In this document: positions 48,751-62,200 of the stretch, piece after piece | Position numbering within the stretch: the first letter of the stretch is position 1 | Layout: each line of letters opens with the position of its first letter | Source: Zonotrichia leucophrys gambelii | Lineage: Eukaryota > Chordata > Aves > Passeriformes > Passerellidae | Direction of reading: 5' to 3' | DNA length: 64,000 bases | NCBI RefSeq assembly: GCF_028769735.1 | Contig: NC_088172.1 | Location: 70,642,631 to 70,706,630 of the forward strand | The notes under the pieces: model-generated | What the model saw: only the letters and a program-made list of their open reading frames with translations | Databases searched by the model: none | What the model was told of the DNA's origin: nothing | Position numbers and translations under genes: made by a program

Positions 48751-51700
48751 AATGCAAGCTGAGGAACAGTGTTTTAAACATTTTCAAAAATTGGTAAGTG
48801 AGCCTTTGGAATACAGTTCTAAAGGGTAGTGAATGGTAGCCTGTGGATAGTCTCAATCCCATCAGAGGAAAGGCATAATAAGACCAGATCCCAGTTTTTC
48901 CCTGGTGGAATCAGTGAATAAGCTTATATTGTATAAACCAGCACATTTCAATACTTCTCTAAAGTATTTTGAAGTGAAAAATTAACCATCAGTGTCCTCT
49001 TCTCCATCCTATAAAGCATAGGAGCTGGGAACATATACAGCTGCTTTTTCAGATTTTCTCAGTTGCTTTCCCCAGTTTTCTTCCACAGTATCTTGGAACT
49101 ACATTCTTTTCTATTTTGTATATGCTTGTAGTGGGCAGAGTAATGCTCCCTGCAAACACGAACAATTTTAGGTTTGTTTTTACAGCCTATCCCCTTCCTT
49201 CCTAAAGACCTGATGATTAACAAGCTGAGTTATAACATATTCACAACTTAAAGATAAAAAGATGCTGATGAGATACTTAAAATGTCAAAACACAGACATA
49301 TAGAAAGCAGGAAACTGCACCCTACAGAAGAGCGTAGTTTGTTGCTACAATGCAGTATAGTGTGGTACAATAGAGTGTGCTTTCAATGATTTATGAACGA
49401 GCATTTCACTTGCCTTCTCAGCCCTCTGGACCTCAATTAGCCTCTTGATAGCTCTGATTAACTTGGCCCCTTCAGTCATATAATGCTGGTTTTGCTTGTA
49501 GATAAGCAGCTTTTGGTTCGTTGTATTTGGACTGTTTCCCACAAGTGGTATAAATGTGTCCTTAATGCTTCTTACAAGTTTGTTAATGAGATTAGAAGGA
49601 TGACTGTAATATTTGTTGATTACTATCCAGTATACTGCTAATCCATTAGCAGTGAGGAAAGGGAAGTGCACAGCATGGATTTGAACAAAAATCTCAAACA
49701 GTAGCACTTGTTAACTTTCAGCAGCTTATGTATTTTATTGTGCTCATTGCTAATTAAAATTCTTACACGGAAAGCTTGCTTCACCCTAGGCTTGACCTGC
49801 CTCATATGATGCACTGAGGTGGCAGGTTCCTTGAATTAGGGTAGTTTGGGCATGTGACAAGTATTCTCTGATCACCTTCCTTGTTGTGAGGCTCTAATAA
49901 CCAGCTAGCACGCAAGAAGTGTATTAGAATCCTTACTGTGTTAGTTCTCCTGTGTGAAAACATGTTGGGATTCAATAAGAAGGAAATAAGGTGGGGACTA
50001 TTTCTAACCTTCACATCTGGCATTGAAATTTATTCCTCTGCACTTGTTTTCCTTTTCTTCTTTAACTTTACTCCTTTCTCCTCCCTCTCCTTTTTTTCCT
50101 GTGAATCTTCCCTGACATCCTTCTCTTTGAAACAAAGAGATTTTTAACAAAATGTATTTAACTAGATTTTAAGGGCGATATTGGAATGGCCAGATTACTT
50201 TTGTGGGAGTTGCAACCACTCAAATTCTTTCAAGACTGGGACCTCAAAAATTAGCTTGAGATCTGTGTCAACTGGTACCACCTGCCACAATGCAAAAACA
50301 TAACAGCAGTAATAGGTTTGTTAGTATTAAAACTCTTTTTTTTTTCCTCCAAATTATAAGAATATAATAGGAAAAACAGCAAAGTGTTGCTCCTCTTCAA
50401 ACCTGTGAATATCCCAATATCCAGAGAGAAATTGCAGTGATCTGGAGACACAGAGACTTAGCTACATAGCTACTCCTGTCACACAGAGGTCTCAAGAGCT
50501 TTACTCACATTCCCTTAGGTTCTCTATTCAAAATTGCCCCAGACCACTCCCAGCTGACAGTTTGGAGGTAGGAATGGGAGCACACCTGGCTCCCTGCAGC
50601 CAGTAGCAATAGTGCCTTACTGGGAAATCCTAGAAGCTCATGCACTGAAGGTAAGAGGGAATGTCAGCTCACACTTAATCCTAAAAAAGGCCTAAACAGC
50701 TCCTATTCTGAATTATATATTAGAAGATGAAAGTGAGATCAGGTGCCTGGTGGAAGCAAAACTTTTCCAGTACAACATGAAAAGAAGTAAGAGTGACTAG
50801 GAGATTTCTTCCTCAGGCTGTAGGACAAAGCCAGTATTTCATGAAAGCCACAGCCTGGAAGAGGACTGGGTATAGCAATATCTCCCAACAGTCAGGGTGG
50901 CAATAGCCAATTCAGGAGTAGACATCTGCACCAGACCTGAGGCACATTGTCAACAGCAGGAATCCCCTGGGCCAGCACTCAGGGCCAGTTCTGCTCCTCT
51001 GATGTCAGTGGGAGTTTCTCTGGGATCCTCTGTGGAGCCTGGGCTTTGCTGCTCCTTTGCCTCCCCTGCCTCTCAAACATGCACATCCTCATCTTTCACA
51101 GTGTGCTAATGCTCATCTGTGCCTGGCACAGAACCACCCTTAAACTGTTAAACTCCTTCTGCTGACCGCAAGAACATCGGAATAACCTCTGTGAATCGTC
51201 AGCAAAGATTCAATAAATGTTTCAAGTGAAGGGAATTGAATTACTGAGCATCTGCTCTACATAATGTGAAAAATAAATGACTATTGCTGCTAGATTAGAA
51301 ATCAGCAATCACTCCTCACTATTAGCTTAATTTCAAGCAGGAAGCTTCTTATTTATGTCAAGTCAATGCAAGAGCAATTTGTTTTTTTAATTAAACCTTG
51401 TACTGTTTCCATTTTTAATTCTCATTTGGCTCCTGAAAAAAAAAAAAAAGAAAATCACAATAAAATTGTAATCTGCACTTTGGACACAGAGGAAAACCAG
51501 ATTTTTTTTCTTTAAAGTATAAAGTGGTCTTCACATATTGTCCACGGTAAGAGCACATTTGCTACCCAAAATGCTAAAATAAAGATGGAAGGATAAATTG
51601 AATGTAAACCATCCTGTCTCCTGCCTTAAAGACAACACAGAATATTTCCTCTACAGACTTGATTAGCAAAAGTTTTGTGACAAATGAAAATATCTAATTC

Positions 51701-53182
51701 TTTGAACTGTGCTTGAGCCAACACAATTATATTTTATCAGAAAACACTACTTGTATGATAAGCTTTGTATATTTCTCTTTTGTTTTCTTTTTGGAGATTC
51801 AATATAATACACAAAACAAAACCAGGTACTGAATCAACTTTTTTTTTCAATAATAGCATACACTGGAACTTTTCTGAATGTATTTGAGCTAGTTTAGATA
51901 ATGATCAGATCCAGTGCCCCAAATAAAATATAGAGCAGTCCATTATATTTATTAGCAACCACTGGGTGTCACTGTGTCTCTACAAATACAGCTAAAATGG
52001 GCTTGATACTATATTAAGAAAATAAATCTTTGCATATAATGTTGCATATAATGCCTACCATTATTGTGGCTTTTTATGTCAAGTTGCTTATTCTCCTGAA
52101 TATATGAAACTCTTTACCCCAAAGTAATGAACAGGTAATGATAAGAAAACTAGAAATCAACTAGGAGATTACTGTAGGAAAAAGATACTCTTTTTCTGCT
52201 TTTTCTGCTCTTTTTACAATCTGCAACTGTGACTGCTGGCATCAGCATGGGCAGAGCTCATTTTATATTTCATTCTCTGCAACATATTGGTTACAAAAAA
52301 GCCTACCATATCTTTTGACCAAGCTCTGCAGCTATTGTGTTATTAAAGAGTCATACCTTACTGCATTTAGAAGCTGTTCTCCTTTAAAAGATTCATAGTG
52401 GCTATAAATATTAACCTCAGCATGGAATTCATCCTGTAAACAATTTCTTCTCCAGAAGGAAGTTCTTTCTTCAGTGAATATTTTTCTAAAAAAGATTGAT
52501 TATTGCACACAACAGCTCAAAACTCTGGTTTTCCAGCCCTCTGTTTCACAGAGCTTTCAGCTTTCAGTCTGACAGAAAAAGCAAAGCCCAGGATGACTTC
52601 CAGGCTTTGGACAGTTCATTGTACACATTACTCCCCTGAATGCTTCTCCAGCTATTTATGTTTCCCCAGACAGAGTGTCATTGTCAGTGAAGGTTACCAT
52701 GCACTGCCCACAGGGACAGCAAAGAGAACCTCACCAGCAGCAGCATCCCAGCCTGGAGCTGGGCTGTGCTGAGCTCCTGCCAGCAAGGCCTGGCAGGTCA
52801 TTGCAGGACTGCCAGTGGGAAGAGCAGAGGCACAAAGAGGTGCTGCTGTCAAAGGAAGGAACCTGGATCCAACTCGTCAGGATACTTTAGAGCCCTCACT
52901 TTCAAGTCCAGGCATATAAATGGCCTCTTAAAGTCTTTTTCCATAAGATTCTGCCACAAGTAATTGTCATGACTGGCACATATGCAAAGCTCAGAAGAAA
53001 TACAGCTGATACTCTCTTGGCATCTCTGGACTTAGCACCAGTGTAAGTAGAAAGTATTGAGACTGGCAGATAAATGCATCTAAGATTCAACATTTCTTTG
53101 GTCTTGCAGCTATGGTTATCACAGAGCAAGGGCAGAAAGTGCTGGTGAAATGTTTTCTTTTTTTCTTTAGGGTCAAATTAAT

Positions 53183-53246
53183 GTGGTATATATTTAGCTA
53201 TAAGAAGCATCCATGTGATATATATTTAGCTATCTGAAGTATTCAT
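53183..53246. repeat. 32-bp imperfect tandem duplication
   Basis: Two 32-bp copies beginning GTGGTATATATTTAGCTA at 53183 and GTGATATATATTTAGCTA at 53215, differing at a few positions. Confidence 0.8.
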
Positions 53247-56200
53247 GCAATAGACAGGCAGCTGTAGGTATCAATGACACTATTCTGATTGATCAGTCTC
53301 AGCAAGAGAGGCAGAAAGGTCAGTGTTCTGATGAAAACAGGAGAGAGAATTTCTGACTTAGAGTAAGTCATACATGTGTTATCTTCTAAATTCTGAACAT
53401 GCATTTGAAACATTCTCTGGTGAGGAGCTGAAGCAGCTATGTAGTTACCTCTGCCTCTGTGAGTCTGCTGATGCCTAAGCAGTTGCAAGGACTGGGGCCT
53501 TGTGGTTGCAGCTAGAATTGGCTAAAACTTAGTCTTTTATACTCCTAAACATGGACTATTTCCCCTCAGATCTGGAATGGAAACTACAGGCACTGTCACT
53601 CCCTCGCCAGATCTCTTCTGTCTTCTTGTTTTGCTTTTGTTTTTGTCTTTTGCTTTTAAAAAGCAACAGAGCTGACTTATCTCCTAGGAGCTCTCCAGCA
53701 GGTTTGCTGCTGTTGCCCTGCAGCCTGGCACAGCTCTCTACTGTGTGCCAGAGATCCCAGGACACTCAAGAGCCGCCCCTGTATCCAGGCTTCCCACCTC
53801 CCAGACCCAGCTCTGGGAGCCAAAAAACTCCAGTGTCCAGTGTAGCACCCAGTCCTCTGCTGAGGAGGGGGGAGGTCTTGTGACACCCAGTGGGAGTTGT
53901 GACACCCCATGGGGGTTGAGGCTCCCAGAGCTCCTGGGCTCTGTGTTACAGCCTGGGAGGTCAGCAAGAAGGGAATCTGCCAGCTCTACGGGCAGGGGAC
54001 TTGAAATCTGGGGACATCTAACCATCAGCTAGGCTGAAGAGTGGACACGCCTGTGCCTTGCATGTTCTATAAGCACAGAGTAAATCTTTGTGGGGGCCAC
54101 CACCAGCCTGAGATTAGCCCAGCCCTGGTCAAAAATTTAATTTGATCTCTCAAATCCAAAATCAGGTCTGTAACTGTGGATCAAGATTTATGAAGAACTG
54201 CTTTCTGAGGCAGTCCCTCCCAAGTTTGTAATGGCAATGACATGTTCTTTCCCAACACCAGGCAGAGCCAGGTGCTGTTTTGTCCTTCCCTTGTCCCATA
54301 TGGGTTTTGCAGAAGTGAAAATGATAGGAGCAGTCCTTTTGCTACCAGGATGGAGCCTGTGACACTGGATCATTTCTGCCTGGTCTTCTTCTGTCAGGAG
54401 GGCTGAGCAATGGACCCTGCTCTCAGCAGAAGCTGTCATCAGCTGCTGTAGCCCAGATGCAGGGCTCTGAAGACAGCCATCAATTAGAAGAGTTTCTTCA
54501 GAATATTGTCAAGTGCTCTCTCCTGCAAACCACCCTTCTGTTCACAAACTGTAAACTTTGTGTCTTCAACTCCTTCCAACTCAACTTATTTTAAGCTTTG
54601 CTAGAGCTGGCAAGGGTTCCAGACCTTTGAAATACAAACTCCTAAACCGCCCTGTCTCCATGAATTTTCAGAAAACTAGGCAAGTTATGAAAGGAAATAC
54701 AACAGTGATTTGGAAGGAGTTTTTTTTAAACCAAACTATTTCCGAAGAACATGTTGGTTTTGACAGGTCAGGATTTTCCACTGTCATTACATTTTCTTCT
54801 CAAATTCCTGAACAGCTCCAGTCAGGTCTTTGTTCTGGTTCATTGACAGCAATGAGATCATCATCCAGTCATGCTGGACAGAAACCCCGGTTTTGTTGAA
54901 GTTCCTTTCTCCAGCTGTGAGGTTCTACTTTGTGAAGGGTCTCACCACTTCTTTAAAGTGCAGTTTGCATTTCAAATTTCCTTTTCTTGAAGGGAAAAAT
55001 CACAGGATGCTGAGAAAGAGGAACACCAAAGGCATATGCTTGTAATGAGATCATCCATTCAAATGCAAACAACTCCAAGTGTTGATGACATTTTTGGAAA
55101 GGACGGTGACTACTTAAAGTGACTACTTTAAGCCAAACAACAAGAAATCAGGGTGTTTACACACTGCCTTCCTCCATTCTGCAAATATAGAAGCAACTTC
55201 TCTGGATGCATATCTCTTGGTTGAAGGCAAATAGGGGTGTAAGGTAGGAAATGACAGACCTAATAGGAATTTGCTGACATCTAACTCACATGCTGTGATT
55301 AACCTGACATATGCTCAAATACCCCTTAGTTAGAGACACTTGCAACAGAGCTAAGAGGTATCTTCAGCAGAAGCTTCTCTCTTCAAATATTTAGAATTCC
55401 ATTGTGCACATTTACCTCTGAGGTCTTATTTGGTTTGCCACATTACAGATGCTTTTATCAGCTGTGTTTCTTTTCTATCCCACCACCGCAACTCTTTTCC
55501 ATGTGGCACAGACCATATGCATTGATTTACCCCCAGATCCTTTATTTTATAAACTAATGCTAGAGTGTCCTCTCTCTTTTTTTTTTTTTTTTTCGTGTAA
55601 CCATTTTGAATTATGGTACCAGACAGATATTATGACTTTAATGCTGCAGTCCTTAGTGCTAAGATCACCACTAAGAGCATGCATGCAGAGGTTCTCAGAT
55701 TATGTTAGTTTGCATCAAGCTGTTTCAGAATTATATTGAAGTGCTCCCTGTTTTGAAAAGGTCTGTGGGGAATACTGTTGAATCAGCAAGATTCATCTAT
55801 AGTATTTTAATTCTTTACATTTCAAGTGACCGATAAAATCAGATTCAAAGATCATGATCCAAATTTGTCTCAGAAGTGCTTAGTTCAAGACGAAGCAAAA
55901 TGTAATTGGATTTCCTTCTCAAGGCTATTTCTGGTTTACCTCCTTGCTAAGGAAATAAGAAGCTGATTGAGGGGAGAGACAAAGCATTCTGGAAGTATTA
56001 AACAGGAATTTGGTAGTATTAAACTTCACCTGGTTATTGCTTGGATTTGTGTTCACAGTGAGACCCAGTACAAACCAGTCGTAATGCAGATGCAGTCCCA
56101 AAATTTTCAGTCCACTTTTGAGTAACATTAAACAGAGTGACAGCTGTAGAAGTCCACTAAGTGCCAGGGAAACTTGCTAAAATATGCATAGTTTTCATCA

Positions 56201-58289
56201 CTTGAGACAAAAAATAAACAACAAGCGATTACCTGTACTTGGGACTTTGGGTGGGTGAATTTGAAAATCCTGACATTTACTGACTTAATAGTGAGCTTCA
56301 CTGAACTCTGGGCAGATGGGGTTACCTTACCCAATTTGTAAGGTACACTAATGAAGCAGCTGCTGGTGAGTCTGGCACTTCCAGGCTCACCCCTCAATCA
56401 TAGCTGAAGAAAGCAGCTAAGAATAAGATTTCTCTTTCTCGGGTCTTTGGTACATAGACACAAGATTTTTTTCTGAGCTTTGTGGTTCACTTGGTTCTGT
56501 CTGCAAAGCTCTATGATAGAAGGATTTACAACAAACTTCTTTACAGGTCACTTAGGACCCTTTAAAGTACATGGCATGTGGGGAGCTTATTGCTTAAGTT
56601 TCATGTGACTCATACAAATAAAATTGAATAATAACAATATCTCTTGAACTCAATAAACCTGGAGGACTTTTAGATACAGTTAAAATGGCCCACAAGCCAG
56701 AAGTATTATTAGAACTGATCCATCTCAGGACTGTTTTAGCATGAGAAGCTTGCAGCTGGTTTATGTCAAGATTGCTGTGGCTGCAACATCCTGATGAGAC
56801 CAATTTAATTCTCTTATTCATTTTTCTACTGTGCCATAGCTGTCATCAGTGTGTAGACCCAGAGCTAACCTCAAGGAGATCATTTAAAAAAACAAAGGTA
56901 AACTTGAGTTTATAGGTTTTGATTAAACAGATAAAAACCCCTTTAAAATATCAGAGGCTATTTAGATCTTCAGCTCAGTGTAAATTCAGAGGATTGCCAT
57001 AGAAACAAGTGTCCATTTTTCATTTTGGAAGAAACTAGTGAATTAAAGCAGTGAGTTAAATAATGTAGAAGATGAGTATGAATGGCTGCTTAACTCTCAA
57101 GCAGAAAGTTTGCTCTATTTATGGCATGGTTTCCATTTTCTCTCCTTCTGTCTGCATGCATTTCAATAATTTACTTCTTCACTAATAAAGTATTCAGTGA
57201 GGTCAGTATGCCCTGCTCTGTACCAACCCATCAAAAATGTGAGTTTGGGAGACTTGCTTCTGAGGTCAAATGAAGAGGGTGCATGAAGAAGATGCTGAGT
57301 CTGAGGGCAGAGGCAGTGGTGCTGACAGGATGGCACACACTAACGCACTACCACACCAACACACTAACAGTTCTGTGACCTATTTGGCAAATCTTGTGTG
57401 ATGGCACCACCGCACCAGTGACAGTTTCATTCCACAGTCTGAGGTGACACCACACAATTATCCTCCTGCCTAGAAATAAAAGGGCAAGTTGAGTGTTGAT
57501 CCAGTTAAATGGTTCCAGGAAGGGAATATCTCACTGGAAGAAAGGGCAGTTGCAATGCAGAGGATCCCACTTGGATGAGGCAATGCATTACTGGGTGAAT
57601 GACCTCCTGGCTGAAAGCAGGACATGGGCAAAATTTCTCATCGTCTTTGAAAGGGGCACATAAAGACAATCTCTTAGAGCCAGGTAACAGACAAATTAGA
57701 AGGCAGAAGCAAGGTCATAAAGGCAATAAAAGTTCTGGGGAGCAGCAAGTCTTCAAAATCTATTTATTTGAGTAGTAACTGATTTTAAAAAAGAAAAAAA
57801 CCCATTAAACCAAAAAAAAAAAAAGCAAGAGCAATACAAAAATAAGAACTTTGAAAAAAATTACCTAAAAGGGGCAACTAAAAAGTAAATGTTTGCAGTT
57901 AACATGAAATCTATTTATAAGCAGTATTTCAAAGGCTCAGAAGGATGGCAGGGCTTCTACCACACAAACTTCAGGTATATCACATTCCACCCTGAGCCCA
58001 AAGCAGTCAATTGACATGATTTAATATCAGTTTAATGGAAGGTATTTAAAGTAAGAAGACAGGCTTTCAAATATCTGAGGTTACACTGAGAACAGAAAAA
58101 TGGAAAAGAATATAAAACCCAGCAGGTTAAATATAAATGCATATGAAGGCAGGTTGGAAAAGAGTTTGAGAAACAACTTGTAGAAGACACAAAGTGTCAT
58201 GCAAGTTATTTTTCAAATAGATGAAGAATAAAACGCCAGACTAAAATTTAGCAGGGCAATTGATAACCAAGCATAAAAGGGAGTATTCA

Positions 58290-58960
58290 GAGAACACAAG
58301 GACAGAGCAGAAACAGTAAAAAAATGTTTGTAGTTGTGCTTTCTTTGGAGACTCTGGGTACAATGCTCTATTAGACTCCTCCTTCCTAGAGGATGAATCT
58401 GAGGCTGTGTCACAAATTGAATTGTTGGTGGAAGTGGAATTATCAACAAAGTTAATAGTAACAAATCACTATACCCAGATGTAGTTCAGAGCAGAGTTGT
58501 AAAGGATCTCAAGCTTGGAATAACCAAACTTTTAACTGTTACATGTAATGTTTTGTTTATAACCACTCCAATGACAGCTGAAAGGAATTCCTTACAGTTG
58601 TCAGAAATAAGAATTCAAGATTATTGAAAACACTACCTAAACAGGTAAAAAGAGTGGTAGAGAATGTAATCGCTGAGCTGGAAAGGAGGCTAACAGTGAA
58701 GTGACAAAATTTGCTGATGCTACTGTATTGTTCAAGGTAACCAAAATGAAAGCTGACTGTGAAGATTTGTTGACTTCTATGATGTTTTGGCAGTAATTGA
58801 ACAATGAATGAAACTGAATGCATAAATGTAAAGTAATGCCTGTGGGAGAAACAATCCTACCTACCTGTTAGTTTCAGAAATAGTTTATCACTCATGAGAG
58901 AGATTTTGAACGGTATCTTTACTAATGAATTATTAAGCTGCTAAAATTCTGTGAATTATG
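58290..58960 (+). mobile_element. Ancient CR1/L3-like LINE remnant
   Basis: 58459-58560 reads NKSLYPDVVQSRVVKDLKLG, like the reverse-transcriptase region SxGPDGIxxRVLKEL. 58703-58745 reads TKFADATVLFKVTK, a decayed FADDT catalytic motif; KCKVMPVGE-like sequence follows near 58827. Frame-broken throughout; borders approximate. Confidence 0.6.
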
Positions 58961-59143
58961 TGGAAAAGAGTACAGCATGAATCCACAGTGGACAGCGAAG
59001 TCATTCCAATGCCATCATCTCAAAAAACATATAGTAAAACCAGAAAATATAAAGACATAGACAAGAGGGATTCTTGAAGTCAGGCAATGTCTTCCATGAG
59101 AAGAACAGAACACAGCACAGAAAGCAATGGAGAAATGCTGTGA

Positions 59144-59257
59144 CAGACTTCTGCAAACAGAGTAGCAAAGAAAAAATGAATAACAATAGGAATAGATATC
59201 CAGACTTCTGCAAACAGAGTAGCAAAGAAAAAATGAATAACAATAGGAATAGTTATC
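59144..59257. repeat. 57-bp near-perfect tandem duplication
   Basis: Copies at 59144-59200 and 59201-59257 start CAGACTTCTGCAAACAGAG and differ at one base (A versus T at the sixth-last-but-one block, 59196/59253). The unit is a multiple of three, so an ORF continues through it. Recent duplication. Confidence 0.92.
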
Positions 59258-62200
59258 CATTGCCTTTTCTATTATAAGAACTATGGATATCAAGTCCTTA
59301 ATATTCCTGAGCTGAGTGTGCATCAGTGAAGCATCATTAGATACCCTCCCTACTATTATATTTGGATCCTTCCAAATGTAAGAATAGGCACTCATAAGAC
59401 TTGGAGTCTGAGGGGTAGGATGCTGTTCTCATGTCCTAGGAGAAGGTTATTCTCATTCCATAACACAAATTAATTTCATTTCTCTCCTTTCCATTTTCTG
59501 AGTTTATTTGCTAAAGACTCTTATCATGTCAGCAAAATATACAAGGACCTGGAATTCAACCCCTGTAGCAAGAGCTTCCCAAGAAAGCTTGGGATAAGTA
59601 GATAAGTTTAGTTTCTGTTGAACTTCAAGCAAAAGTCCTTTTGGTAAACACATATCTCCATAGAGAAAACATCCCTTTTAAGGGAGAACAGTATTAGATT
59701 ACAGGGTATGTGACACCATTTCTCCACATTCCAGTTTAACATTCACACAAGCTCTTCCTCCCAGATGTGACATTTCTCCTGACACTTACTGCATGTCATG
59801 CTCTGGCCTGAAGGCAGTAGGTGAAAGTGACATGGCATTTAAAGAAAATGTTCCCGCCAGTGTTGTCATGATCTGCAATCATGGAAATCACTACCGTTTA
59901 TTTACAGTGGCTTGGATAAAGACCTGTACCCGGCCCAAGGGCATGAAGCAATGACCTAAAGTCTTAAATAGAATTTGACTTGAAATAAAATAAAACAAAG
60001 AAAATATGTCACAGTGATAATATTTGAAAGATCTGCTGAGTGGCAAAATAAACACTGCCTCTATTTATTTGGCTATCATACCATGGAGAACATGAAACAA
60101 TTTGTCATGCTGGAATGGTGATACTTATGAGCATCTTTGGGATCACTTAGCTTACATACATGAAATCCTAGTGGAAAGACACAAGATCTAAACCATCCCT
60201 TCTTTAACTTAATGATACAGTCAACACCAAGTAAATAATAATAATTTATCTTTCCTTTTCCCAGCTGTCATCAGTCTTATTTATCTCAGAAACTCCAGCT
60301 ATTCTCAATTTTAATTTAATGTCTGAAATAAAATCTTGTGATGTGTATTAAGGAAGCATTTTTTAAGTCATTTGCATATTTTTAAAGGGAGTTTACAAAT
60401 AATATGGATTGTTTTAAACAACTGCATTTTAAAACATACCTGATGTTCAGGTATGGTAGGGTACAAGTGTAGCTGGGAAACAGGATCATGGATTACAATG
60501 ATTTCCCTCTGCAGATGTGATGGATAGGCTTGGGAAGCAGATACAACTGTCCTCATGGTACGTTCCGTGAGGAGGTTTGGAGGGCAGAGGACTCCTGCAG
60601 TGTCGGAGAGCAGCTGAGGGATGGAAGAGCAGTCCCTGCCAGGCAGAGCAAAGAGCCCCTGGGGATGGGGGCCTGAACGGGCACGCAGGTGCAGGATATT
60701 CTCTGACTCTCCCCCTCAGTATGTGCCTAATCCCAGTGCCAAGTCATGCCTCACATTCAGACAAATATGTTCAAATATGGCCCAATGGATAATATGGATC
60801 CACTTGTGATTATGCGGAATTTTCTGCCTAGTCCTCCTGGGTCATGTTTCTGACTGCCCAGTAGATGGGTCTTAAGATACTGACTCTTCTGCACAAAAAG
60901 AACAGAAGAAGCAGCCCAACAACTTGCTGTTCTAACAGCTACTTATTCAAGTCCATAAAATCAAACCAGAATTCTGTTCTTTTGTGTATCATTGCGCTGC
61001 CTTTACTACACACTTCTACATTTTCAGCAAATAAAGTAGGACTGCTCCAGACACTCTCAGTCATGTCAAGGCTACCTCACTTGCCATGTACACCACCAAA
61101 TATTGAACAGAAATTTTGCAAGCAAAGCCATAGATAAGATTTTCAGAGACACAGTGCAGTGCTTAGCAGCAATGAAAAAACAAATCTACAATATAGAAAT
61201 AGAAACACTGTCTATAATCTGTCAGAAATAATTTTAGAATTATTTAAAGTGAACAGAAGTATGCAAACTTGAACAATAAGCAAAAAGATGAATATTCAGG
61301 GACTAGTATGAGGAGAAAAAGCAACTGGAGAAGTATCTGAGTTTTATGGGGTTACAGAGAAGGTAACAGAGCAAATGGCCTGGCTGTCAGGGAACTGCAT
61401 GAGGACTTCTGAAGTGACTCCATTTTACATCCACAAGCAAAAGTAAGAAAAGGATCCAGAAACAAAGGATAATCTACTTAACACTGAAATTCTCAACTCC
61501 TGAGCCATCAACTCTTTCCATAAATTCAGTGGCCTTTTGCTAAAGCCCTTACATATCCAGAGCAAGGTAAAGAAAAAAGGAATGGCTGGGAGAAACATTC
61601 TGAAAGGTGGCTTAGTTATCTGTTTGGAAGATTTAAACAAATGGAGAGAGAACAAGAGTGAGCCCAGGGCAATGACACTGCTGAATGTCTTGTCTTTTAT
61701 ACACAGGCTTCTCGTTAGACCCAAATCTCTGGTCTGAAACAGTAGGAGTCAGCAGGATAAATGTACTGTAAGAAACACATTTTCATCCAACAGTTCAAAA
61801 GCCTCGTTAAAAATGGTAAAGCTTAATCTGTCCGCTGTGGACTGTAGCAGCAGACAGCATGGGTGGGGCCTCAGTGCAAGTCTTGGCTGCCTGTTTTTTT
61901 AGGGAGCTTGAATAAAGATATTTATTCTTGGAAGAAAATAGGTCAATTATTTTCTATGGCAACTGGAAAATAAACACACAAACTGCCAGCAAAACATCGA
62001 TCCCCTGGTTTGGTTTGGGTTTTTGCTTTTTTTTTATTAAAGACCAAGTAAAAGGTTACTTTGTAGTATTCATTCCTAAACTATTTATTCAGCTAAATTC
62101 CATGTTGGTTTTTTACAGCTTTGCATTGCAGAACAGTTCACATTGCTGGAAGCTAATGGGATGAGCCCCAAGAACTGTGGTAGAATCTGAGCTTCAGCCT

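Larger units (their letters stand above)
45791..58290. other. Gene-poor AT-rich region
   Basis: 12.5 kb without a recognised exon, RNA gene or intact element. It includes a G-run at 48.73 kb, a poly-T run at 47866-47882, a 32-bp imperfect tandem duplication at 53.2 kb and a GC-richer patch at about 53.68-54.0 kb. ORFs up to 120 codons (49345-49707, minus) are within chance expectation. Confidence 0.6.

Noticed and set aside
49345..49707. 120-codon minus-strand ORF in the gene-poor region
   Set aside because: Looks protein-like, but a rough estimate gives one or two ORFs this long by chance in 24 kb of this composition; no splice or promoter context and no recognised family.
50870..51220. Possible old DNA-transposon or SINE-like sequence with TCAGTGGGAGTTTC
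   Set aside because: Resembles a widespread amniote repeat phrase only over a short stretch; too weak to name.
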